Assembly: GCA_044228245.1 (NCBI GenBank)
Contig: JBGAVG010000005.1
Span: 124,001 to 188,000 of the forward strand
Origin: Methylotenera_A sp044228245
GTDB lineage: Bacteria > Pseudomonadota > Gammaproteobacteria > Burkholderiales > Methylophilaceae
Direction of reading: 5' to 3'
DNA: 64,000 nt
This document shows, piece by piece, positions 1 to 7,874 of this stretch. Position numbers and translations under genes: made by a program. Numbering within the stretch: the first letter of the stretch is position 1; the number at the start of each line of letters is the position of its first letter. The notes beneath the pieces are model-generated. The model searched no databases. It saw nothing but the letters and a program-made list of their open reading frames with translations, and had not been told where the DNA came from.

Positions 1-1250
1 TCAGTGATCAGGCCAATCAGCTTGTGCGGCGCCTCTGCATCGAACTCGGTACTGTTGGCGTCTTTTAACCCCGCCACATTGCGCGCGAATTCAATGACCG
101 CAAGTTGCATGCCCAGACAAATGCCCAGGTATGGGATTTTATTCTCACGTGCAAATTTGATTGCCGCAATTTTGCCTTCCGTACCGCGTTTGCCGAAACC
201 GCCCGGGATCAAAACCGCATCCATGGCTTTTAACGCATCCGTACCATTTTTTTCGATTTCCTCACTATCAATATAGTGAATTTTCACCTTGGATTCGGTA
301 TGAATGCCCGCATGGATCAAGGCTTCCGTGAGCGATTTATAGGAATCTGCCAAATCGACATACTTGCCCACAAAGGCAATATCCACATGGTGTTTGGGGT
401 GGGCCAAGCGTTCAGTAATGTGTTTCCAGCTGGACAAATCAGCGGCTCTGGCCAAAATATCCAGTTTGTGACAGACGATCTCATCCATCATCTGATCATG
501 CAGCAATCCGGGGATTTTGTATATCGAGTCGCTATCAATCGCGCTAATCACCGCCTCATACGGCACATTGGTAAACAGCGCGATTTTGCGTTTTTCATCC
601 TCAGGGATTTCACGCTCGGCGCGGCACAACAGAATATCCGGCTGAATGCCGATTTCACGCAGTTCTTTGACTGAATGCTGCGTCGGCTTGGTTTTGAGTT
701 CACCGGCAGTTGGAATCCATGGCAACAAGGTTAAATGCACATAACAGGTGTTGGTCTTGCCCTCTTCAAAACCCATTTGGCGGATGGCTTCCAGAAATGG
801 CAGCGACTCGATATCGCCCACCGTGCCGCCCACTTCCACAATCGCGACATCCGCGCCCTCTGCGCCGCGTTTGATGTGCGCTTTGATTTCATCGGTGATG
901 TGCGGGATCACCTGTACGGTTTTGCCTAAATATTCACCGCGGCGTTCTTTCTTAATCACGCTCTCGTAAATCTGGCCAGTCGTAAAGTTGTTGCGTTTGG
1001 CCATGCGCTGCGAGATAAAGCGCTCGTAATGGCCCAGATCAAGGTCGGTTTCTGCGCCGTCATCGGTTACAAACACTTCACCATGCTGAAATGGCGACAT
1101 GGTGCCAGGGTCAACGTTGATATACGGGTCGAGCTTGAGCATGGTCACTTTGATGCCACGCGATTCGAGGATAGCGCCCAATGAGGCGGCAGCGATACCT
1201 TTACCAAGTGAGGAAACTACACCGCCGGTTACGAATACATATTTGGTCAT
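1..1250 (-). CDS. pyrG: CTP synthase, 3' part cut off by window edge
   Basis: CTP synthase makes CTP from UTP, ATP and glutamine, the last step of pyrimidine nucleotide synthesis in the cytosol. About 416 N-terminal residues are present. The protein opens MTKYVFVTGGVVSSLGKG, the P-loop start of the synthetase domain, and near the window edge reads GICLGMQLAVIEF, which holds the glutamine amidotransferase nucleophile Cys. The family is normally about 545 residues, so roughly 130 C-terminal residues lie outside the window. The ATG at 1248-1250 is the standard family start. It runs in the same direction as the mtnA operon, with a 150 bp gap after the aldolase stop. Confidence 0.96.
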   Translation of the reverse strand, partial: MTKYVFVTGGVVSSLGKGIAAASLGAILESRGIKVTMLKLDPYINVDPGTMSPFQHGEVFVTDDGAETDLDLGHYERFISQRMAKRNNFTTGQIYESVIKKERRGEYLGKTVQVIPHITDEIKAHIKRGAEGADVAIVEVGGTVGDIESLPFLEAIRQMGFEEGKTNTCYVHLTLLPWIPTAGELKTKPTQHSVKELREIGIQPDILLCRAEREIPEDEKRKIALFTNVPYEAVISAIDSDSIYKIPGLLHDQMMDEIVCHKLDILARAADLSSWKHITERLAHPKHHVDIAFVGKYVDLADSYKSLTEALIHAGIHTESKVKIHYIDSEEIEKNGTDALKAMDAVLIPGGFGKRGTEGKIAAIKFARENKIPYLGICLGMQLAVIEFARNVAGLKDANSTEFDAEAPHKLIGLIT

Positions 1251-1402
1251 GGAAAAGGCACTTCATTATTCATTGCAGACGGGAGTCTATTTTACTGTAA
1301 ACGCACCACCGCCACAATCAAAGGTATCGAGATTTAGGCAATTTTTTAATGCCCATCGCGCAAACAAAATCTTCAGCATTGCTTAGCCAAAGCAAGTGCC
1401 TG

Positions 1403-2053
1403 TTACCCTTTCCATTTGCCGTATCCTTTGAACTGCTGAAACACTTCGCGCATTTCAGCTTCAGACAATATATGCGGGTTACCAATTTGCAAGGCGCGCC
1501 AGTATTGCTCGCACAGATTTTCCACTTCAATGGTCACTGCCAGCGCATCCTCTAAATCGCAACCCAATGCAATCATGCCATGATTCGCTAATAAACAGGC
1601 TTTGCGCTCATGCAAAGCCGTAAGCGCGTTATCGGATAAAGCCTGCGAGCCAAATAATGCATATGGTGCACAGCGGATGGTATCGCCTCCTGTCACCGCA
1701 ATCATGTAATGAAATGGCGGGATGTCTTTCTGCAAACAGGCCAAGGTGGTAGCAAACATGCTATGGGTGTGAATTACCGCATTGAGTTCTGGGCGATTTA
1801 CCAAAATGTCGCGGTGAAAGCGCCATTCGCTCGAAGGCTTTTTTGCTTGTTCGTAACTACCATCAAACTGCATGTGTACCATGCCGGCAGCAGTCATCTG
1901 CTCTACGCTCATGCCCGATGGCGTCAGTAAAAAGCCATCTCTACAACGCACGCTCGCATTGCCTGACGTGCCTTTATTCAAGCCCAGCTCCGCCAATTTT
2001 CTGACAGTATGTAACAAGCCTTCATGCAATGCTGCATCAGAGGAGTTTTGCAT
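1403..2053 (-). CDS. ald2: Class II aldolase, L-fuculose-phosphate aldolase type (probable methylthioribulose-1-P aldolase)
   Basis: 216 residues, full length for the FucA branch of class II aldolases. The PSSEWRFH motif supplies the catalytic Glu (E76). HTHS supplies metal ligands H95 and H97, and ANHG supplies H158; these match E. coli FucA E73, H92, H94 and H155 with a constant offset of three. This is not the MtnB dehydratase sequence pattern, although MtnB belongs to the same fold family. It is the last gene of the mtnA operon, 20 bp after the glycosidase-like gene. In the known DHAP shunt such an aldolase splits 5-methylthioribulose-1-P (or the 5-deoxy analogue) to DHAP and an aldehyde. 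That substrate is inferred from the MtnA partner; true fuculose phosphate use cannot be excluded. Confidence 0.82.
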   Translation of the reverse strand: MQNSSDAALHEGLLHTVRKLAELGLNKGTSGNASVRCRDGFLLTPSGMSVEQMTAAGMVHMQFDGSYEQAKKPSSEWRFHRDILVNRPELNAVIHTHSMFATTLACLQKDIPPFHYMIAVTGGDTIRCAPYALFGSQALSDNALTALHERKACLLANHGMIALGCDLEDALAVTIEVENLCEQYWRALQIGNPHILSEAEMREVFQQFKGYGKWKG

Positions 2054-2073
2054 GCGTTCTCAATCCATCCATA

Positions 2074-3711
2074 TCAATAAGCCATTTTCTGTCCACGCGA
2101 AATCGCCCATTTTATGCTAGCCATAAACTTGGGGGAACTCGCAGGCAAATCGCCATAATTTCTTAACAGGCCCCAGCTGCCCCATTTTGACCAGTTGGAC
2201 ATGCTATGAAAACTACAGATTAAATCACCGCCAAGTCGCTCCCACATTGCCAAATTTTGCGCATAGACTTCGCCCATTCTTGCATCTGCGTTCGCCTGAA
2301 GAAACAGCTTGGTCAGTTTTTCATTATTCTCAGCACCGGCAATGCCCACCAAATGCTGGCCAGCCTCATAAGCAACCAGTTTAAGTCCGTATTGATCTGC
2401 TACTTTTTTATTCTGCCCGATCCATTTTTCGGACTCAGGCAAACTGACTTTATGAATGTGATCGAATAGCTTGTCAAGACTCCATGATGCAACCTCTTTT
2501 TCGGTAATTCCATCTTCGGCTGTGGGTGGCACACTGAGCGCAACGTAAGGCGCAATCGCGAGCACATCTGCGTTGCTTGCAGCATCCTGAAAACTTAGAA
2601 TCTGGTCTGATACATAAGCACTGGCAGCTTGAGACGCCAAAACTCTTATGAGTCGCTCATGCCCGCCATAGACTTCAGTCCAGATTTTGAATATCTGCAC
2701 TGAACGATAAGCATTGAATTTCCAGGCCGCTTCCCAAGGCTTATCGGCAAACTTCAGGCGTTGGCCCGCTTTCCCTGCATAATCATTTTGGTCAAATGTG
2801 CCGTTCCAGACTTCATTCGAATATTCTACCCAGGCATGCAATTCGGGTTTCATATTTTGCTTCACATACAGCGCAAACTGTTTGACGTAGTCGTCATCTG
2901 CCTGATGCGGCATGCAAAACCAGGCATCCGTATTCAGGCGGTTGGCCAAATCCACCAACAACTCCAGCGGAACGCCCTTCGATGCATAACTGGCATCGGT
3001 CACTTTAGGTCGATCCGACCATTTGATCTGATCTGAATTGTTAGTTGCCATAAAGTCCATAAACCTTAAACAGGCAATGCCAGACCAGCGCTTCAGGAAA
3101 TCCGGATGCCAAGGATTGCTTTGGTAAGTTAGCTCAAATCCCGGCAGGATTACCCGAATGTTGCGAAGATAGTTTTGCTGGTTGATTTTATGAATCTCTA
3201 AGAATAGCGGGCCTTTTGCAGCATCAACCCTGAGCACTATCCTGCCGGATTTGTTCTCCAGGCTCGCTTTGTGTGCTATGACAGTACCATTTGAAAAAGT
3301 TAGCGCGCCTTCACCATCGTAAAGAATGACATAATCTCCGCTTGGATATTGCTTGCCTTCGAGCGAGCAAATAATCCTGGTCGCATAGCAGTTCTTTGCC
3401 AAATGCTTAACCCAGCCATGCTCATCAAGCGCCAATGCCGGGCCTGTGCCCCAGTCGCCCCCCTTGATTTGGCTAATCCAGTCTCGTGACATGTAAAAAA
3501 AATCAACAAAAGGCTGCTCGGTGCTCCAGTCGGCAATACCCGCCAAATTGATGCCGAGGCGCGCATTGGCGACAACCTCCTTGCTACCCTGATTCTGTAC
3601 CGCCGACTTTCTGGCTAGCACATTTTTAGCCCCTAGATATAGCGTTGCAAGCGCTGCCGATGCGGAAACCGCTAAAAAATGCCTGCGTCCGACATTCAAC
3701 TTGTTTTTCAT
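2074..3711 (-). CDS. Tat-exported glycosidase-like protein of unknown function
   Basis: 545 residues. The N-terminus has a twin-arginine signal (GRRHFLAV followed by a hydrophobic stretch to about residue 33), so export by Tat to the periplasm is likely. The C-terminal two thirds resembles a clan GH-A barrel: YSNEVWNG puts a candidate acid/base Glu at 300 after Asn 299, and VAYEAGQH puts a candidate nucleophile Glu at 449. Residues about 110-190 look beta-rich. I do not recognise a named family and no substrate can be assigned. It sits between mtnA and the aldolase with gaps of 22 and 20 bp, so it is almost certainly cotranscribed, which is odd because its partners act on a cytosolic sugar phosphate. 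It may act on an exported or environmental glycoside. Confidence 0.7.
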   Translation of the reverse strand: MKNKLNVGRRHFLAVSASAALATLYLGAKNVLARKSAVQNQGSKEVVANARLGINLAGIADWSTEQPFVDFFYMSRDWISQIKGGDWGTGPALALDEHGWVKHLAKNCYATRIICSLEGKQYPSGDYVILYDGEGALTFSNGTVIAHKASLENKSGRIVLRVDAAKGPLFLEIHKINQQNYLRNIRVILPGFELTYQSNPWHPDFLKRWSGIACLRFMDFMATNNSDQIKWSDRPKVTDASYASKGVPLELLVDLANRLNTDAWFCMPHQADDDYVKQFALYVKQNMKPELHAWVEYSNEVWNGTFDQNDYAGKAGQRLKFADKPWEAAWKFNAYRSVQIFKIWTEVYGGHERLIRVLASQAASAYVSDQILSFQDAASNADVLAIAPYVALSVPPTAEDGITEKEVASWSLDKLFDHIHKVSLPESEKWIGQNKKVADQYGLKLVAYEAGQHLVGIAGAENNEKLTKLFLQANADARMGEVYAQNLAMWERLGGDLICSFHSMSNWSKWGSWGLLRNYGDLPASSPKFMASIKWAISRGQKMAY

Positions 3712-3733
3712 TGGCTGCCCTTTTATGAGATTG

Positions 3734-4795
3734 CTAAATCAACTCCTGCAACTGTGACGGCGCAAATACACCTTTTTCTGTGATGATAGCGGTGACTAAT
3801 TTTGCAGGTGTGACGTCAAATGCAGGGTTGGCAGCTTTTGACCCTAGCGGCATCACGCACACATTTTGCAAGCCACCATCGGCGCTCAACCCCTGCATAT
3901 ACGCCACTTCATCACTGCTGCGTTCTTCAATCTCAATCTCGTTGCCGCTTGCAATACCCCAGTCTATGGTCGGGCTTGGCACGGCGACGTAAAAAGGAAT
4001 GTGATTATCAAACGCAGCCAATGCTTTTAAATAGGTGCCGATTTTGTTGCAGACATCCCCATTCCGCGTCACGCGGTCTGCTCCCAGCAGCACCATATCC
4101 ACACAGCCCTGCTGCATTAGATGCCCGCCTGCATTATCGGTAATCACCGTGTGCGGCACGCCGTGCTGCGCCAGCTCCCATGCAGTCAGGCTGGCACCCT
4201 GGTTGCGTGGTCGCGTTTCTCCCACCCACACATGCACGTCCAGCCCTGCGTCATGCGACGCATACACGGGCGCAAGCGCGGTACCGTAATCCACAGTGGC
4301 CAGCCAGCCCGCATTGCAGTGCGTCAAAATATTGAATGTTTTATTTTGATAAGCCTGATGAATAAGCTCCAGACCATGCTGGCCGATGAATTTGTTCTGT
4401 GCGACATCTTCCTCGGCAATTCTTGCCGCTTCTTTCCAGGCTGCAAAGTTACGCTGATTAGGCTGCAAAGCCAGCAGATGCGCTTGCATGCGTTGCACCG
4501 CCCAGCGCAAATTCACCGCTGTAGGCCGCGTGGATATTAATTCCTGGCCTGCTTGTAACAAATACTCATCGGAATCGTCATGCAAGGTCGCCAGCGCCAT
4601 GCCATACGCTGCCGCGACACCAATGAGCGGTGCACCCCGTACCTGCATGGCTTTAATGCTATGCGCCATTTGTTCCAGCGATGCCAGGCGAACCGTTTCA
4701 AACGCAAATGGCAATCTGGTTTGATCGATGATTTCGACAAATTTGCAGCGAGGGTCTGGCCAGATGGTACGAAAGTGTTGTGCATTCACCCGCAT
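3734..4795 (-). CDS. mtnA: S-methyl-5-thioribose-1-phosphate isomerase
   Basis: 353 residues, the usual family length. MtnA isomerises 5-methylthioribose-1-P to 5-methylthioribulose-1-P in salvage of methylthioadenosine, a by-product of polyamine synthesis. Motifs seen: VRGAPLIG near residue 52, LTHCNAGWLATVDYGTALA with catalytic Cys160, and LLGADRVTRNGD with catalytic Asp240; both positions equal those of the Bacillus subtilis enzyme. It is the first gene of a three-gene minus-strand operon. No mtnB, mtnC or mtnD methionine-salvage genes follow; a FucA-type aldolase does, suggesting a shunt to DHAP instead. The phosphorylase or kinase that would supply its substrate is not in the window. Confidence 0.95.
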   Translation of the reverse strand: MRVNAQHFRTIWPDPRCKFVEIIDQTRLPFAFETVRLASLEQMAHSIKAMQVRGAPLIGVAAAYGMALATLHDDSDEYLLQAGQELISTRPTAVNLRWAVQRMQAHLLALQPNQRNFAAWKEAARIAEEDVAQNKFIGQHGLELIHQAYQNKTFNILTHCNAGWLATVDYGTALAPVYASHDAGLDVHVWVGETRPRNQGASLTAWELAQHGVPHTVITDNAGGHLMQQGCVDMVLLGADRVTRNGDVCNKIGTYLKALAAFDNHIPFYVAVPSPTIDWGIASGNEIEIEERSSDEVAYMQGLSADGGLQNVCVMPLGSKAANPAFDVTPAKLVTAIITEKGVFAPSQLQELI

Positions 4796-4902
4796 AATTT
4801 AGTACATACTTTCTTCGAATTGCATGAATATTTTTTACAATAACAATCGAAATATTTTAATAAAAAGTTTGCTTTTTTTACGGTTTTGTTTTTCACATTT
4901 TT

Positions 4903-4937
4903 TCATCCACAAAATCTGTGGATAACTTTGTGGATTA
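4903..4937. promoter_or_regulatory. Cluster of three DnaA boxes upstream of mtnA
   Basis: Three copies of the DnaA nonamer lie within 35 bp: TCATCCACA at 4903-4911 (one mismatch), TGTGGATAA at 4917-4925 (perfect, reverse orientation) and TGTGGATTA at 4929-4937 (one mismatch, reverse). Spacings are 14 and 12 bp. The first two form an inverted repeat (ATCCACA, 5 nt, TGTGGAT). The surrounding 4800-5040 stretch is very A+T rich. dnaA is not nearby, so this is more likely a DnaA-binding or titration site, or a DnaA-controlled mtnA promoter, than the origin. Confidence 0.5.
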
Positions 4938-5038
4938 CTGTGTCTTGAAAACGTAACATATCAATTTATAAGGCTTTTTTCAAAAAGTTCATTTTTTAAT
5001 CTACTTTTTTTGTTATATAAATCAATTGGTTACAGTAT

Positions 5039-5063
5039 ACCCTTGGTTTAACAAGGGTTTTTT
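5039..5063 (+). terminator. Stem-loop with U-run just past tatD
   Basis: ACCCTTG (5039-5045) pairs with CAAGGGT (5052-5058) around a 6 nt loop and is followed on the plus strand by a run of T to 5063. It sits immediately beyond the tatD stop on the minus strand, where its downstream side is not U-rich. No plus-strand gene needs it, so its use as a terminator is uncertain. Confidence 0.35.
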
Positions 5064-5070
5064 GCCAATG

Positions 5071-5883
5071 TTAATGTAATACTTGAAGTGGTGTGCATAA
5101 ACCAGCCAGCTTAGGTAAAATTTGCATTGTGTTTTTGCTTGTAATTTCAATGATTTGCGCGACTTCCATAGCCCGTAAATCGGCCAGCACCTGGGCTATT
5201 TTTGCTAGCTCTGCGGGGTTATTTCTCGCCTTGGTTCCTATCCATTGCGGCGGAATATCCGGCGCATCAGTTTCAAGCACGATTGATTCGAGCGGCAAGC
5301 TTGTGGCTAATTCACGAATATTGAGCGCGCGCGGGTAAGTCATCGCACCACCAAAGCCTAATTTGAAACCAAGCTGGATAAAAGCCTCTGCCTGCTGTCG
5401 GCTGCCGTTAAACGCGTGCGCGATGCCGCCGCTTACCTTATGGCGACGCAAATACTTCAAAACCTCATCGACCGCACGGCGCACATGCAGAATCACCGGT
5501 AAATTACATTCATTGGCGATTTTCAACTGCTCGGCAAAAAAATATTCCTGCGTTTCTCTGTTTTGCTTTGTGACGAAGAAATCCAATCCGATCTCGCCCA
5601 CCGCGACCAGCTTGTTTTCTGTTGAAAGTTGCTGTCGGATGAGCGCATGCAAAGCCTTGATGTCGCTAGGGCTGGCGGTATCAATATACATCGGATGCAT
5701 GCCCAAGGCATAGCAGCAATGCGGGTACTGAACCGACATGTCAATCACCTGCTGAAAATTGTTCGGCTCAATTGACGGCACGACGATGATTCCCACCCCC
5801 GCTTGCCTGGCTTGGCTGGCTACCGCATCGCGGTCAGCATCAAACTCGGCGGCGTCCAGGTGGCAGTGCGTGTCAATCAGCAT
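5071..5883 (-). CDS. tatD: TatD-family metal-dependent hydrolase (DNase)
   Basis: 270 residues from the ATG at 5881-5883, which gives the family N-terminus MLIDTHCHLDAAEFDADRD. An upstream in-frame extension exists but only covers ribD coding sequence. Metal-ligand motifs seen are THCH near the start, GEIGLDF, PVILHVR, HAFNGS and LETDAPD. The family comprises Mg-dependent 3'-5' exonucleases and related hydrolases in the cytosol. It overlaps the ribD end by 11 bp, so the two are translationally coupled at the end of the glyA operon. Confidence 0.93.
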   Translation of the reverse strand: MLIDTHCHLDAAEFDADRDAVASQARQAGVGIIVVPSIEPNNFQQVIDMSVQYPHCCYALGMHPMYIDTASPSDIKALHALIRQQLSTENKLVAVGEIGLDFFVTKQNRETQEYFFAEQLKIANECNLPVILHVRRAVDEVLKYLRRHKVSGGIAHAFNGSRQQAEAFIQLGFKLGFGGAMTYPRALNIRELATSLPLESIVLETDAPDIPPQWIGTKARNNPAELAKIAQVLADLRAMEVAQIIEITSKNTMQILPKLAGLCTPLQVLH

Positions 5884-6967
5884 GATTAACTTTAGCACGC
5901 AGCCGAATATCGGCGCCGATCTGACGCACATCCAGAATATCCAGCACAATCGCCTGGTTCATGCTGGTGAATTCCGGCATGGCAAACATGCCTCTAGCAG
6001 CACCGCCCATGAGTTTTGGCGCGTAATAAATCAACAGCTCGTCAAGCAGACCTTGTGCCATCAAGGCGCCGTTCAGACTTTCGCCGCCCTCACATATCAC
6101 CTCATTGATTTGCTGGCCGGCAAGGTGGCTTAATAGCGTTTTGAGGCATACTTTGCCTTGCTCGTTGGGTATGCAAAGCAATTCTGCGCCCGCCGCCAGC
6201 AATTGCGCCGCTTTGTTTTGTGCATCATTTGCAAACGCAATGAGTACATTTCCACCATCCAGGATGTTCGCGCTGACTGATATTCGTAGCTGGCTATCGA
6301 CAATCACTTTTAATGGCTGCCGGCCAATATCCATGCTGCGTACAGACAAACTCGGGTTATCCGCCAGCACCGTGCCTGCACCGGTGAGAATTGCACATGA
6401 GCGCGCGCGCCAGTGCTGCACATCCAGCCGCGCTGCTTCGCCCGTAATCCATTGGCTTGCGCCGTTGTTCAGCGCGGTTTTACCATCCAGGCTCGCAGCG
6501 AGTTTGCTGCGCACAAAAGGCCTGTCACGCGTCATGCGTGCGATAAAGCCCGGATTGAGTTCCCGTGCCTGGCGCTCCATCAAACCAGTTTTGACCTCAA
6601 TATTATGTGCTTTTAATTGCGCCAGACCGCTGCCGGAAACCTGCGGGTTGGGATCCTGCATGGCGACAACAACTTTGGTGACGCCTGCATTGATAAGAGC
6701 CTGAGAACAAGGCGGGGTGCGGCCTGTGTGGCTGCATGGCTCCAGCGTAACATAAGCTGTTGCACCTTTTGCCAGTTCGCCCGCCTGACGTATCGCAAAT
6801 ATTTCGGCATGCGGCTCGCCAGTTTTCAGGTGAGCGCCTTCACCTATGATTTTGTTGTCTTTAACGATCACGCAGCCTACGCGCGGATTCGGCATGGTGC
6901 TGTATAAGCCCTGCTCGGCCAGACGCAGGGCGCGTGCCATGAATTGATGATCATTTGCCGTAAACAT
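5873..6967 (-). CDS. ribD: Bifunctional riboflavin biosynthesis deaminase/reductase
   Basis: 364 residues, standard length. The N-terminal deaminase domain (about 1-145) carries the zinc motifs PHAEIFAI and PCSHTGRTPPC. The C-terminal reductase domain begins near RPFVRSKLAASLDGK and contains ICEGGESLNGALM. RibD performs the second and third steps of riboflavin synthesis from GTP. It follows the small hypothetical gene by 33 bp and overlaps tatD by 11 bp. Order glyA-nrdR-ribD is common in proteobacteria. Confidence 0.96.
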   Translation of the reverse strand: MFTANDHQFMARALRLAEQGLYSTMPNPRVGCVIVKDNKIIGEGAHLKTGEPHAEIFAIRQAGELAKGATAYVTLEPCSHTGRTPPCSQALINAGVTKVVVAMQDPNPQVSGSGLAQLKAHNIEVKTGLMERQARELNPGFIARMTRDRPFVRSKLAASLDGKTALNNGASQWITGEAARLDVQHWRARSCAILTGAGTVLADNPSLSVRSMDIGRQPLKVIVDSQLRISVSANILDGGNVLIAFANDAQNKAAQLLAAGAELLCIPNEQGKVCLKTLLSHLAGQQINEVICEGGESLNGALMAQGLLDELLIYYAPKLMGGAARGMFAMPEFTSMNQAIVLDILDVRQIGADIRLRAKVNHAD

Positions 6968-7000
6968 ATCTCATCTTAACCATGTTTACCGAATGCCGCA

Positions 7001-7402
7001 TCAATGCGATGAAATCCGGCTTTGCACAAGGTTGTCATTGTCATCAAAAAACACCAGCAGGCCATGATACACGTGCATACATTTGCCTAGATCATACTCG
7101 ATAACATTCTTCTCTTCGTAACTGGGCCGTCCCAGCAAGGCCGTCACTGCATCGCGTTTAACCCCCTTGGACAATATATTTTTTTGCAAATCGTATGCCA
7201 TGTCGCCACGCTTGCAATCGGTGTTGATGGTGGCCACGCTTTGCATCCATCCGACCTGATCAAACTTCTCATTGCCGAACATGATCGGATCTTTAAACAT
7301 CCACCACGCAAAAAACACCACGGTAATCAGCGCCGTAATTGCTGCTAATACAATTGAGGATGTTTTAATCAGGTTCATATTTATTTGCTGAGGCCTCGAC
7401 AC
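7001..7402 (-). CDS. Small membrane-anchored protein of unknown function
   Basis: 133 residues from the first ATG; a second ATG nine codons in (7376-7378) is an equally plausible start, and neither has a strong ribosome binding site. One N-terminal membrane segment (about 11-33, IVLAAITALITVVFFAWWMF) is followed by a soluble domain. GVKRDAVTALLGRPSYEEKNVIEYDLG in outline recalls the short BamE/OmlA-like domain in which a helix precedes a 'LLGxP' turn, but this is weak. It lies between nrdR (13 bp gap) and ribD in the operon. Function not recognised. Confidence 0.7.
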   Translation of the reverse strand: MSRPQQINMNLIKTSSIVLAAITALITVVFFAWWMFKDPIMFGNEKFDQVGWMQSVATINTDCKRGDMAYDLQKNILSKGVKRDAVTALLGRPSYEEKNVIEYDLGKCMHVYHGLLVFFDDNDNLVQSRISSH

Positions 7403-7415
7403 ATCATTGCAGGCA

Positions 7416-7859
7416 TCATAAGCCGCGAATCACATCATGAAAGTCATCGACATCGGAAAAGCTGCGGTACACCGAAGCAAAGCGGATATATGCGACCTTA
7501 TCCATGACTTTAAGCTCCTGCATCACGCTTTCGCCCAAGTCGCGAGCAGGAATTTCGCGCGCGCCCAGGCTCAATACTTTTTGCACGATGTGGTCGAGGG
7601 CACGGTCGACATATTCTGTCGGTACCGGGCGTTTATGCAAAGCCCGCGTGAATGATAGGCGCAGTTTTTCGCGATTGAACTCTTCGCGTGTGCCGTTGGC
7701 CTTTACTACTTGCGGCAGATGTAATTCGGCCGTTTCGTAGGTAGTAAACCGCTTATCACATGCGCCGCATTTACGGCGACGGCGAATCGAATCGCCTTCG
7801 TCATTCACTCTGGAATCAATGACTTGGGTATCGGCAGCGCCACAAAAAGGACATTTCAC
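7416..7859 (-). CDS. nrdR: Ribonucleotide reductase transcriptional repressor NrdR
   Basis: 147 residues, canonical length. The N-terminal zinc ribbon has CPFCG at the start and CGACDKRFTTYE near residue 31. The ATP-cone follows (about 49-139), opening VVKANGTREEFNREKL. NrdR senses ATP and dATP and represses ribonucleotide reductase genes through NrdR boxes. It is 15 bp after glyA in the same operon. Confidence 0.97.
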   Translation of the reverse strand: MKCPFCGAADTQVIDSRVNDEGDSIRRRRKCGACDKRFTTYETAELHLPQVVKANGTREEFNREKLRLSFTRALHKRPVPTEYVDRALDHIVQKVLSLGAREIPARDLGESVMQELKVMDKVAYIRFASVYRSFSDVDDFHDVIRGL

Positions 7860-7874
7860 GCTTTGCTTTCCGTT

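Noticed and set aside
1403..2053. Calling the class II aldolase gene mtnB
   Set aside because: Same fold family and next to mtnA, but its residues (PSSEWRFH, HTHS, ANHG) and spacing follow FucA aldolases, not the MtnB dehydratase pattern.
4903..4937. Origin of replication at the DnaA boxes
   Set aside because: No dnaA, dnaN, rnpA or gidA nearby and only three boxes; a DnaA-binding site is the more modest reading.
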